From: Triatoma infestans
Taxonomy: Eukaryota; Arthropoda; Insecta; Hemiptera; Reduviidae
Length of the DNA: 64,000 nt
NCBI GenBank assembly: GCA_011037195.1
Contig: JAAEAF010001073.1
Coordinates: forward strand, 124,001-188,000
Direction of reading: 5' to 3'
The notes under the pieces are model-generated. The model made no database searches, had not been told where the DNA came from, and saw only the letters and a list, made by a program, of their open reading frames with translations. This document shows, piece by piece, positions 1 to 12,200 of the stretch. The translations under genes and the position numbers were made by a program. How positions within the stretch are numbered: the first letter of the stretch is position 1; every line of letters begins with the position of its first letter.

Positions 1-523
1 CTTGCGAGAAAAGAAAAAGTATGACATGAGAGCAAGAATGAATACGCTCATTTTGTTGCGAAAAAAAGAGAAATGATCACACGACTTTCTCTTATTTTAA
101 TTACTGCAATTTAATTTATAATTTTTCTTTAAAATTGCAATGTTTTCAAATGTTTAGTGCGCTTGCCATTAAAAATAGGTGGTAGGGGTTATACACGTAT
201 GCTTGATCGTACCCAGTGGGCGTTGGTGGCCTAACAGCCTACCAACAAAGTTTGTAGCTAAAGTTTAAATTTTGAACGTAATTGACCACAGAAGTGTCTA
301 AAATCAATTTTTTCGAATAAATGTTTCAAATGATTTTTGTCGTACGGTTAATATCCCCAACTTTAAACAAAATCCGAAAAAATTTCATAAATCTAATCAG
401 AATCAGCTGGGCGCGAAAAATAGTGAATATACCCAAAGTTTTTGATCCGTGTTTAATATCCTTCTTAAAGTTATTTTAAGTGTTTTTGTGGAGTTCACTT
501 CTAGCTATTTTAGAGTGTACATT
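1..523. other. Non-coding, no feature recognised
   Basis: AT-rich sequence left of the first SINE. If Hip1 continues left of the window, this is intron of that gene. I see no exon, tRNA or repeat structure in it. Confidence 0.4.
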
Positions 524-776
524 TATTCTGATTATTAGGGAAGGGAATAGCTAAGTGGTTAGCGTACTGGACTCTCACGCGGAGGACCCGTGTTCGAGTC
601 CAGCTGTGCTACCCATAGATTTTTTTCTTCCTAGGAGCCTTTACAGCTCACTGTCCGGTGATGGACAGTGTTGTGTGTAACGAGAGAACACTGTCCGGTG
701 GCCGGCAGTGCACTGAGAAGGCTCCTAGCGCCAAGACCATAGATGTTGAAAAAAAAATATATATATTCTGATTATT
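524..776 (+). repeat. tRNA-derived SINE, family 1, complete with 13-bp target site duplication
   Basis: The tRNA-like head starts about 538 with an A-box-like TAGCTAAGTGGTTAGCG and a B-box-like GTTCGAGTCC near 592-601. A tRNA-unrelated body with paired ACTGTCCGGTG motifs follows, ending AAGGCTCCTAG and an A/TA-rich tail. The perfect repeat TATTCTGATTATT at 524-536 and 764-776 is a target site duplication, showing L1-type retrotransposition. Relatives occur at 10.9, 30.2, 45.1, 56.5 and 60.2 kb. Confidence 0.88.
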
Positions 777-994
777 TGAAAATTTAAATTTATTTTAAAC
801 ATTGAGTGAAAGAGGTGAAACTGAGTGTGTGTGTGTCTCTATATCGTTGATGGTCAAAGTGCAGGTAAATAAGCAGATACATTGAGGCGTATGTACATTT
901 CACTTGTTACCAACCAATTTTGTATTAATACTTAATATCCCTAACTGTATAATACTTGCCTAAATTTTATGTTTCTTTTAATTAACAATAATTA

Positions 995-1522
995 TTGAGA
1001 TCAATGGGCCTTAGCGATACAGAAGTCAACTCCAAGTTAATTACTGACGATGACAATGAGTGGTACGCATCTTCAAAAAAACTAATAAGGCCCAATACTT
1101 CTCCGGGCAAAAGTAAAAGGGAAAAGCCAGCGCCGAGACTGAGAAGTGCGCCGATTTCTTCGAATAAATCTAATCGATCCGTTCATGGAGGTGACGGAAT
1201 ACAGCCTAACAATGCAGCCGCAACATCAACTGATGTAACTTCAGCCTTTCTCACGCCAAATACTTTTGCATCTCTCAAGGTTGATGACAAAATCCCAGCA
1301 ACCAATAAAAATCCAGTTTATAAATACAATCCTCCGCCCATATTTTTAAACAATGTTAGTAATTACATGGAACTCTGTAAACTGTTATCAAGTCTTATCG
1401 GCCCACAGTCATTTTCATTCAAGTCTAGGGTAACAGACATAAAAATAAATGCTACAACCGTAGCTGCATATACAGGGTACTACTTAGATACCAGCAATTG
1501 TAAATTTATCAACAGCAGCTGA
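995..1522 (+). pseudogene. Truncated Jockey-clade-like LINE ORF1 (gag-like)
   Basis: An open frame of 175 codons, or slightly less if the first Met codons are not used. It ends in a block that looks like the nucleic-acid-binding ORF1 proteins of Jockey-type non-LTR retrotransposons: PPPIFLNNVSNYMELCKLLS then FSFKSRVTDIKINATTVAAY. In full-length relatives this leads into an RNA-recognition-like domain and zinc knuckles. Here the frame shifts and stops just after that block, and no matching ORF2 follows, so this is a fragment. The N-terminal part is Ser/Pro/basic-rich and not diagnostic. Antisense to Hip1. Confidence 0.6.
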
Positions 1523-1534
1523 AAATCTAACCAA

Positions 1535-2095
1535 CTAATTCTGTAAGTCGCACTTCCAGTTAGTTAACCGATTTTCTTTAAATTTGGTATTCTAGCAATG
1601 CTACTAAAGTATCCTAATATTATAAAGATAGTAGATTGTACTGAAGTGGTACTTTAGAGGAAAGCTTAACATTGCTGATCAAGAACCTTCCAAAATGAAT
1701 CAATTTTCCAGGAAAAATGTTTAAATAAAATTATTGAAATTTAAAGAAAATGTTTAGAGCCATTTTCGAGAAAATCGTGAAAAAATTAATTCCGTGAAGT
1801 CGCACTTCAGGTTGATGGATTTTGACCGAAACGTTGACCTTCGTGTCAGATGCGTTGAGGTTACTTAAACGGAACACCAAGTTTGAGCTTACGGAAATTT
1901 TTTCGTTTCTGAGACATTTTGTTCACCCACACATACATTCATACTTACATATTCACACACACACATACACATCACTCTTTGAAAACTTTTTTTTTTTGTA
2001 CTTTGGGGACTTAAAAACATCCGTTTCCGGTGAAAAATCAATTTGAAAATTAGATATGATCGCACTTCTTATTTTCTTAAGACAAGAAGAAATCT
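1535..2095 (+). repeat. Dispersed repeat family X, copy A
   Basis: Contains two internal partial units starting with AAGTCGCACTTC (about 1545 and 1797), a TTAAACGGAACACCAAGTTT block, a CA-rich stretch and a closing block near CCGTTTCCGGTGAAAAATCA. The same order of blocks recurs at 17.3, 30.7, 60.4, 62.3 and 63.3 kb, always in this orientation. It has no coding capacity. Confidence 0.7.
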
Positions 2096-3208
2096 CCAAC
2101 TCAGAAGAATGCTATGCTACGGTCGGATAGCAAAGTTACTTTACTAATATCATTTATTTACTCTGCCTCATTCGAGAACTAAACTTATACTTACATATTT
2201 GTATTACTCAAATAAGCCTAATTCTAAGGACCCAGTATTTTAATAAAATTCACTTAAATTCAAGACACTGACTGATAATGCGCAAATATAGTTAGCATAG
2301 TAGATCAGCCCTCTAACCCCTGAACTACCAAGGCGTCTAAAGCTGTATAATTGACTATAAAACTAGTTTGTATGAATTAAAGCCATCTAGGACTTGAAAT
2401 ATATACAATTTGAAGGAAAGAATTTTTTACAAGCAATAATAAGGAAAGTTTATATATATATATATGTTTTTAGTAAGTTCCACCAGTTATTTAAATTATA
2501 AGATAATTGAAGGTCTGCAACCAATCATAAAATTGGAAAGAACTCATAGATACTGTGTATTTACAATGAAACTAACTTACAAGAGTCATCTTGAGTATAT
2601 AAAGAGATCTATATGTAAAGTCATAGGCCCTCTTTACTTCCTGCTAAGAAAGCATATATTTACAGTTAGAGAAAAGAGAAGAAGGAAAACAAAACAAAAT
2701 TAGAAAATAAAAATAAACTAGTCCCCATTCCATGTGCTGAAAATAGAAAAAATGCAACCCATCCATCCGAGCACCGGTTTTTTTTTTGCTTTTTTTGTTT
2801 TTTACTGAAATTTCTTAAGTGCTTACAATTTTAATAATCAGGTTGTTGGCAGATCTCGCAAACTTTGTCATTTTGTCCGAACCTCTGAGAGCTTTGTCCA
2901 GTCCTGCTTTCTACACCATGATTTTGTTATATTATTATAAACAATGTTGATATTTTATAATTTGAAATTTCAATATTTTTTGTAGTGATTATAAAGTAAA
3001 TGTTTTATGAGAACTTATATATAGAACACAAAATGTGCACATTTTTAAAAAGATAAGGATATTAAAAGAGCTTACATTTCTAATATGATCACCATATATC
3101 CCAAATGAAAATGAGAAATGAAAGAAAACAGTGCCACCTAAATCTTTTTTTTTTCGCATTTTTTATCATTCAATTAACTTAATATACAAATAACATACAG
3201 CATTTTAC
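2096..3208. other. Hip1 intron or 3' side, no further exon recognised
   Basis: AT-rich sequence with a short TA run at about 2452-2466 and poly-T stretches near 2780. I see no Hip1 exon here, so the next exon must be left of the window or unrecognised. Confidence 0.4.
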
Positions 3209-3291
3209 CTGTCTTATTAGTGCTATGTGCTCTTCTCTAAGTTTTGTATAAAAGTCTTTGAGTTTTTGGAATTTTTCTTCTTCAGATTTTT
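3209..3291 (-). CDS. Hip1: Hip1 exon 9 (coiled coil), last one in window
   Basis: Encodes KSEEEKFQKLKDFYTKLREE then HIALIRQ, comparable with the vertebrate KYSELVQNHADLLRKNAEV stretch. Acceptor TTGTAG, donor GTAAAA; phase enters 1 and leaves 0, which keeps the whole chain open. No further Hip1 exon was recognised between 1 and 3208. Confidence 0.85.
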
Positions 3292-6200
3292 CTACAACAA
3301 TGAAAAATAAAACTTTCTACAATAAGTGCTGAATATATTATATTCTATAATTAATTTAACATTTGTTCTAGTAATAATAAATCTTTATTTCAAAACTAAA
3401 AATCTATATAGGAAATATGAATAAAAAATATAAAATGGCTAATACTATTGCTCGATTCATTGTGTATAGAAAAGAAAATTAAGAAATAATAAGTAAAATT
3501 TAATTACAAAAAAGTTATACGATCTATAGATCTTAACTTGGCTCCGCGCCCCTCGTTTTGATTTTGTTAAGTAATTAAAAATTTCTTAATTAATTGGTAT
3601 TACAAGAGTGTTCAATCATTCTGAGCTTGACGAGAGCCATAAGAGTAATTGTACAGCCTTGTGGCTTTTAGCTACAGCGCGTGGTCTCCTGCGTCCACGA
3701 TCGCCGGGGGGCTGCACACCAGGCAGATTTTGGAAGTTAGTTGCACCATTCTGTCTGGGCTAAAGGCAGATTTGTAGAAGAGGACGGAGGCACCCAACCG
3801 CTCTTTTCAGAGCGAGGGCGTAAGCTTTGGCTTTAGCCCATTTGTAAATAGTGCACATAGTAGGACTAAGCTATTTTAATTGTAAATAGTAGTATTAGTA
3901 AATTAGACATAAGTATGACGAGCAAGCCATTAAACGCTAGACCGTCTAGTCCGTTCTCGGACATAGAAGTGACGCCACCTAGTTCAAAAAGCATGACTGG
4001 TGGCTTAAGAAGAAAATTGTTTAGTGACGAGCAACAAAAAGTTGCTATATGTTCGACGGTGGTCAAAGAGACCACTAGTGACGTGCTAGTGAATACTGCC
4101 GAGTCCGACGGACCCGAGAACCACAATAATAACCGCAGTGAGGGGGGTATCACAACAGGGTTTGTGACCAGTGACCCCATCCTCAGAGCAAGCGAAATAG
4201 AGCTTGAGATGATACAGTATTGTCAGGACCCGAGCGTAAGATAACCAAGACAAACACCTTGTTCATCACAAAGAAAGTGAAAGAAGTGACGGCCACCCGC
4301 GTCGCCTGGCTTGAGGGCAAACTCGCCGCGGCCAACACTGAGACAGCGAAAAAGCAGCAGGCCTTGGAGATGGCTGTTCTCTGTATAAGCCTTCCCAAGA
4401 TGATTATTTTCGATGTGCCGACGACCTTAATAAGGTGCGAATTATGAAAGCGATATATGACCAAAACCTCGGATCGGTATTGCCGAAACCTGATTTCCAG
4501 GACTCCTTTAGTGTTGGCCAAGTCAGTTGCGAGCAAAAATGGGTCGCAAAACTGGGTAGTTTCTTCTTGGGAAGGCTTATACAGAGGACAGCCATCTCCA
4601 AGGCCTGCTGCTTTTTCGCTGTCTCAGTGTTGGCCGCGGCGAGTTTGCCCTCAAGCCAGGCGACGCGGGTGGCCGTCACTTCTTTCACTTTCTTTGTGAT
4701 GGACATCTGTGTGGTTTGTCTTGGTTATCTTACGCTCGGGTCCTGACAATACTGTATCATCTCAAGCCCTATTTCGCTTGCTCTGAGGATAGGGTCACTG
4801 GTCACAAACCCTGTTGTGATACCCCCCTCACTGCGGTTATTATTGTGGTTCTCGGGTCCGTCGGACTCGGCAGTATTCACTAGCACGTCACTAGTGGTCT
4901 CTTTGACCACCGTCGAACATATAACAACTTTTTGTTGCTCGTCACTAAACAATTTTCTTCTTAAGCCACCAGTCATGCTTTTTGAACTAGGTGGCGTCAC
5001 TTCTATATCCGAGAACGGACTAGACGGTAGTAGAAGTCATGCCCAAGATGCGTGAACTCCTACTGAAAGGAACCCTGAGCAGTGGCAGGGTATACATAGA
5101 GTGGAATCGAAAAGTGATGGACCACAGACAGGCATCACGCTACTACAAATGTCAAGTGTATGGGCACGTGGCGAAATTCAGCAAGGAAAAAGAGCCAACT
5201 TGCGGACATTGTGCCACAAAGGACAAATGTACGAGAAGTGCCCAAATAAAGCTGTAAAGTACTCAATGTGCTGCCTGTAGAGTGTTCCGAAAGCCGCACG
5301 GCCACTCAAGAGTTTAAAATGCCCAGCATATCTGAACGCTCTAGATCGACAGCAGGCTAACACCTATTATGGAAGAAGCCCGTAATTTTACGGATAGTGG
5401 CCTAGGAGCGTTGCAGCTGAATGCACAACGCTCAGCCTGAACAGTAATGGCGAGGCACGGGAACTCGTCTATACAAAAGGCATAGATGTTGCGTTAATCG
5501 AGGAGCCCTACACGTTCAATCGAGCGTTAAGGGTCTAGGGTTGCAGCATCGTAACGTTCACGCTTCCTGTGATAGATGGATATGGACTACTATTGGGTGT
5601 GCAGTCCAGACGTCACTCTATTGCGTCTTCTTCAGTACAGCACCAGTCATTGTACCTGTGAGCTGTTAACTGCTGCAAATGGCGTTGAGCTGATGCTGGT
5701 GAGCCTGTACTGCCAGCCGTGTGGCGATATAACGTCGTCTATAGCTCATTTAAGTCGGCTCTTGCAAGAAAAAGGGAAAAAAAGATAATTGTGGCCGCTG
5801 ACATAAATGCATGTCACCCATGTGGCACGATGACGCTTTCGATGACAGAGGTAGGCACTTCGAGAAGTGCATTGTCTCTAACGATCTGTGCGTCGTGAAC
5901 GTGCCTGGACACTTAAAGACATATGTAGGAAATGGGAACTGTGCCGAGCACTACCTGGATGTTACCTTGTGTACAACTTCTGCTGTTGACACGGTTCATG
6001 GTTGGAAGGTGGGAGACTGGGTGATGTGATCACAGAGCGATACTTTTCGAAGTTGCCTGGGACACCAAGCCATGTCCCACCTATGAGGGTCTAGAAAGGT
6101 ACTCAGTCATACGTGCTGACTGGGAAAGATATAAGACCTTCTTCCAGCGCAGTATTAATGCCAAACGGGTCCAAGGGGATACCACTGGTGGTGTCGATAC

Positions 6201-9200
6201 GGTGTCGACTGAGGCAATAGCAGGCGAAGTGGGGAGGTTTTAAGGAAACTACACTAGTCGCACGCGCCGTGTTCCTTGGTGGGCACGGGAGCTAACAGTA
6301 GCCAAAAAGAAGGAAGCGAAGACGGTACCAACGGGATCCGAATGAGGAATCCCGTCAAAGATATTTAGATGAGTATCGGGGTGCCCGAAGGCAGTGTAAA
6401 AAGATGGGTCGCAGGCCAAGACCTCAAGCTGGCGGGAGTGCGTGGAGTCAGAAGGCAATAGAGATCCATGGGGTATTGTTTACAAGGTGCAGTCAAGTAA
6501 GATGAAGACAGACCTGATATTAGCAAGTCTAAATACATACGGAGTATCGGGTGCTGGGTCCTGGAAAGAGTCAACTCAGCACTTACTGAAAGTACTCCTC
6601 CCTGAGGATAACCCCCTGGACGACACTTATTTGCAAAGAAACGTCGCGAACCAGCCTATGAGTCACCCGCTCTGGATGAGTCCATAACTGAATTCGATAT
6701 ATATGATGTTAACTTTGTTATTGGCGAAATCAAGCATAAGAAGGCTCCAGGAATGGATATGATAAATGGAGAAATTGTCCGGAAAAATGAGGACGTTCTA
6801 AGCCAGTATCTGCTTGACCTTTTCAATGGATGCCTGGGACTGAGATATTTTCCTAGTCAATGGAAAACAGGGTTTGTCAAAGTATGTATAAAGGTGGAAA
6901 CAAGTCCATCGATGATGCAAAGTCGTATCGATCGATAGAACTCCTGCCGTTTTACGTCCTCACAGTCTTCCTGGACTTAGCTGGAGCCTTTGAATGTCTG
7001 GTGGCTGACTGTTTTGGAGTCACTCAGAAGAAGAGATAGTCCACCAAATCTTCTGAAATTGATTTAAAGCCTTCTTACCCAGAGGTGCTAGTGACTCAAG
7101 CCGGCGAGATTTCAAGGCCAATAACTAAAGGTTGTCCACAGGGCTCGGTGGTTGGCCCGTTCCTGTGGGACCTGGTTATGGATGAATTGTTGAATTGTTA
7201 GAGCATATTGAGAATATGAACTATTGTGATTCGGTTGCATACGCTGATGACCTTGCAATAGTCATCCATGGTGATTCTCGACGGGAGTTAGAAAAGCGTG
7301 CCAGCGCTGTAGTGACCCAAATAAAGAATTGGTGTCAGGGGGAGAAGCTGTAGAATTTGTTCGAGAAGTCTAAAGTGATGCTAATGAAAGGCGAGCTTCA
7401 TCCCAGTCGCCCTCCCTGGATTAGGGTGGACTATCACAGAATAGTCCACGTGACCCAGTTTGAGTACCTGGGCGTGCTGCTGGATTGGAAGCTTTCTTTT
7501 AAGCCCCATATTCAGTGGGTTGCCTCCAGATGTCTCAACTTGTACCAGGGAATAAAGAGAGTAGCCCGTGGTGAGTGGGGGCTGAAGTCTGGACTGGACT
7601 GAAGACTTAACTATTTACAGGGGCGTGATAGAGAATGTCGCAGCGTAAGCAGCTGCCTGTTGGGCTGGCACTCTGTTACGAATGAAAAGAGCTATTTTTC
7701 GCTCTGTAACAAGGTCCAATGCGACATCATCCACGGTTTCCTTACCGGTGGCCGCTAGTGTGTGCTGCTTGATCTCTTTGTAGAGATGAGGGCCTTTACC
7801 TATAAGTATAAAAAAGGGGTTATGATTGTCCTTGATGGTGAAGAACTGTCCAGTCAGACGCCTCCTTGCAAAGAAAAAGATCCAAGAGTACGAGATTGGG
7901 AAGTGGCGAAGACGCTGGGATGAGGCAGAGACAGGGAGAATCGCAAAAGAGTTCTTCCCGAATCTTCATCACAGTCTGTCGATTCGATGGCTGGAGGCAT
8001 CCCAAACCGTAACGCAATATTTCACGGGCCAAGGGGAGTTCAATTCTAAGCTCCATGAGCTCGGTTTGAAAGATTCCCCGAATTAATATGCGGTGAACGG
8101 GACAGTGCATCACCTTCTCTTCTGATGTCCTCTCCTCGACGAGGCAAGAATCTCATGGAATTCAAGCTGAAAAGGAGGGGAGAGAACTGGCCGGGAGAAT
8201 GCAAAAAGTTAATGAAAAGTGCTATCAATTTTAAAGACTTTGCTGAGTTTGCTCGTGAAGTAGCGGTAATGCGCCGGACTGGACGGATATGTAGAGGTCC
8301 GCCTCCTCATGCAGGAATGGAAACTTGCCTACTATGTAGGCAAGGCTAAGTGACCATAAGCACCGGTTTTGGCTACTAGGTACGGTGGCCTGGAGCGTGC
8401 TTGAATTTTGAAATTTTGAATTTGTAGATCTGAACTGTGAAAGTTGGGGACTTATAAAAGCTTGTGAGAAAGTTCTCACATTTGGTAAGTACACTCTGGA
8501 GAATATTCTTGAAAGTGGGTATTGGAGAACAAGTACGAACGAAGACCTTCGGCAGCTCTGATATCTTTTGCTCGGCGGAACTAGGGTCGGCCCGAATAAA
8601 AAAGCGGAGCCAGAGCAAAATTGTGGTGCCCGAGCCTTTTAATAATAATTTTTAGAAAAAAAGCAGTTTCAAACAACAAAATAATATTTTAATAGTGAAC
8701 ATGACTATTTACATTGCGCACCTCGGTATGGTGCTTGCAAATTATTAATACTTCTTATTTAAGCCACAATGAGATCCGTTAAATAAATTGCATTGTCAAA
8801 AGGATATTGCACTGTATCATAAACTACAAATTGGTATTAATGAAATATAAAATGAACTTCGAACATGCTTCCGGGCCTATGCGAATAGCGACACAACAAT
8901 CACTGAAAATACTTCGAGCCTTATCGTCTACATTCGTGTCATAGCCAATTATGATAACAAAATAACCAATGAACGTACTTCCATAGCTAACATCAATATG
9001 ACATGCAAGACACGTGTTTTTTCATGGAAAAAGAAGCAAAAAAAGAACTGATTGTAGGGTATTCAACAAGAAAAACAAAATTACTTAAATTAGCAAATAA
9101 TGCAATAATCAAATTTTAAGTTCGCAAGAGTTGGATCAGGAGGACCGGGTCTGGTGCGTTCGCATCTCCTTCCGACCTGGCTTGGGTGGAACCAGTTCGG

Positions 9201-12200
9201 ATACGTTCACAGAATGCCTAAAAGAGGTTTCTGAAGAAACTTTTGGAAGGTAAACAGAAATATATGCACACGGATATATATACACACACGCGAGAGAGAG
9301 AAATTATGAAATAGTTTGTAGGTGTAAAGGAAATTTTAAGGAAAATTGGTTTGAAAGGATGGCGGTGGTATGCCCAAGACAGAACCGATGGGCAAAAAAT
9401 AGTGGAGTACGTCCACATTGTTCGGACGTAGGTAAATTAAGCCCATAAAGAGTCAATGAGTCAGACACAGATCCTTTTTTTTTCAATAATCTACTCACTT
9501 TCTAATTCTTGATTTTTCACCGCCGTTTCTGCTTGTAAAATCAGATCTTCCTTTAGGCGTCTTTCTTCTAACAGCTCACTATTCTGTAATAACAACAAAT
9601 ATAGATTTAAATATAGAAAATGCCCCAATATTTTTTCCTGGTCTTAAGTTTTAATCAAAATAGAACTTTTATGGATTTTGAAAAAGCATTCATTAATGAA
9701 TGAAACATTTATTACGACAGATTTTAGATACAAACTTCTTTACAAAAACTAAAACAACTTAAGTAACCAATGAACGAATTTACATAAAACAATTACCTTA
9801 TTTGCTAGATGCCCTTCTAAAGAATTAATCCTTTCGTTTAGTTCTCTTAATACCCTTTGGTGTTCCTTAATCATTGCAGCCATTTCTGTATGGTACCTAG
9901 ATAATTCATTCTGAAGATGTTCGATTAAGCTGTCCCTTTAAAAGATTTTAGTTCATTATTACTGTCAATAATCAGGAAAAGGTTATAACATAGTTTTTAT
10001 TATACTATTAGAACTAACCTTTCTGCAAGGATATCAGGTGAAGTATTACCATTTGACATTGGCGGTGTACTGACAAGATCAACAAGATCTCCTGATTCAG
10101 CAGGTTCTGGAGGAAGTTCTTCTTCAGGTGGCAATATAACTACTGGAGTGACATACGTACCAAAATCTGATTGTATAAGAAAATTTGGAGGTTTCTGTAA
10201 ATGTAATTTTAAATAAAAACCTTTTCGAAAGTTGTTCTAAAATATATCATTTCTTCATTTCTTTTCTCGTAATATATTTAATATGCATTTTTAAACAGAC
10301 AAACATACTTCAGGTAACGAAGGAATCTGGATTAGAGTCTTGAAATATTGTAGAATTGATGCAGACATATAGAAATTCCTTAATAATTTGAATTGTGCTA
10401 GAAATCTGGCTCTATGGCCAGCCAATAAATCTGGCGGCAAAGAAGCATGAAGTCTAAATAATAATTTTACACAGCAGTCATAAAGTTGGGAAGAATCTTG
10501 AATCATAGGTATGAGCGGTGCTAGACGACACTGGCCGCAGCTTGTCATAGAATTTGATCTCGACATATCAAGTGAACCAAATACTGAAAATAAAAAATTT
10601 ACCCAACTGCAAAACATATTTCATATGACTTTAGTTTTAGTACTATCCAACTTTTTAACATTTATTATAGAAATTATTCTTAATTTGACTTATGTCAAAG
10701 GTAATAAATAAACAAAATAAAATAACAATCGAAATTCAAGTCCTGTATAATTATGAAGAGGATTATTCCTTCGAAAGAATTGAACAATGATGATAATCCA
10801 GTAGCAAAATCCTAATTACCTTCCCTAGAGCAATTTTTGGCTGTTCAGGAAAAGCAATAGTTGGAAAAGGTGCGCTAAAGGTGATTCTTTTTCTTTTGTT
10901 TAAGGCATGTCAACACTTATAATAGTTGGTGTCCAGAGCCTTCTCCGTACACAGTCGGCCACTGGGCAGTGTTCTCTCATTACAGATAAACTGTCCATTA
11001 CCGGACAGTGAGCTATAAAGGCTCCTAGGAAGAGAAAATCTAAGGGCAGCATTGCTGGACTCGAACCCGAGTAGCAAAAAGGTCGACTTGTTTGAGCAGC
11101 GCATACCAAAATGTATCATGTCCGTAAGATCGCTGGTTAAAGTAGAGTGAGACGACCAAACTCAAGATGGATCGACAATGCGAGAATGGAATCATTATAT
11201 AAAACATGACAGAGAAACCCAGCAATCAGGAAAAGCTGGTAGTAAAATATTGAAAGCCAAGATAGGAACAAATTAATTCGTTAATGACGAAATGCTATTA
11301 AGAAAGGAAATAGAAGTGTATACGAAAATTATAGAGGAATTACGGTCACGTCAAGCTTCAGTAAACTATACGGTAGGATTCTCAAAACGATAATAGAAGC
11401 TGAAGTAGTTAATCATCTTTCTGAGGAGCAGGCGGGTTTCCGAGCAAGAAGATCGCTCCAGCAAGCAGGCCTAAGCCGATACCTTTTGGCGCCATAAAAT
11501 GCCTTTACAGATCCGCACGAGCCAAATGAAGGGTTTTGTAACAGAAGTTTTCCGATTACAAAGGGGTTAAAGCAAGGATTTTCGCTATCACCCACTCTTT
11601 TTAATATTTATGTGGAACGTGTGCTGGACCTATGGAAAAAGAAGTGGCGAGGTGTGGGGATCAGAATTGGAGATGATACATTATATACACTGCAGTTTGC
11701 TGTCGACATAGCGGAAGATGCCCATGACGCGGCGTACATGATAAGGAAATTAAATGAATTCCTCAAGTGGGGATTGCAGGTCAGCAAACAAGACAGAATA
11801 TATGGTTTGTGGCGAAATAGGGGATACCTTGAAGATTGATGATAACTGGTTTATTTCCGCGGTAAATGATTTCAAATATCTCGGGTTTTAAATCAACCAC
11901 ATGGGACCAGTGACGCGGACATTTTAAAGAAAAGCCAGTCTGGTAGGTACATGGTGAGGGCACTGAACTCTGTCTTATGGTCCAAGCCGGTTAGCTTGGA
12001 AGTTAAAAGAAAAATTTATCATGCCTTCACAGAAAGTGTAGCCCTCTATGGTTCGGAATGCTGGACGATCATAAGAGAGCTGGAAAGAACTCTTCTGGTC
12101 ATGGAGATGGACTTTTGGAGGCGAAGCTGTGGATTGTCCAGATTGGAACATATCCCTAACGAGAAAATACGGCGGCGTGCACGGCGTTCCTGCAACATTA

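Larger units (their letters stand above)
3620..8660 (+). mobile_element. Decayed R1-like (I-superfamily) non-LTR retrotransposon with internal inverted duplication
   Basis: A moderately GC-rich block in AT-rich intron. In order: an ORF1 part (IFDVPTT, IYDQNLGSVLPKPDFQ); zinc-knuckle sequence (YYKCQVYGHVAKF, CGHCATK) near 5140-5250; an APE endonuclease motif AADINACHPMWHDD near 5790-5835; RT motifs FLDLAGAFE near 6968, KGCPQGSVVGPFLWD near 7127 and YADDLAIVIHGDSRRELEKR near 7240; and a C-terminal HHLLF.CPLLDEAR finger near 8100. Frameshifts and stops interrupt the coding parts throughout, so it is dead. Architecture and motifs fit the R1/TRAS group. The ends are approximate and no target site duplication was identified. 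Antisense inside Hip1 intron 8. Confidence 0.85.

Noticed and set aside
3866..4180. Minus-strand open frame in the LINE inverted duplication
   Set aside because: It is the antisense shadow of ORF1; the mirror frame at 4816-5055 exists only because the segment is duplicated in reverse.
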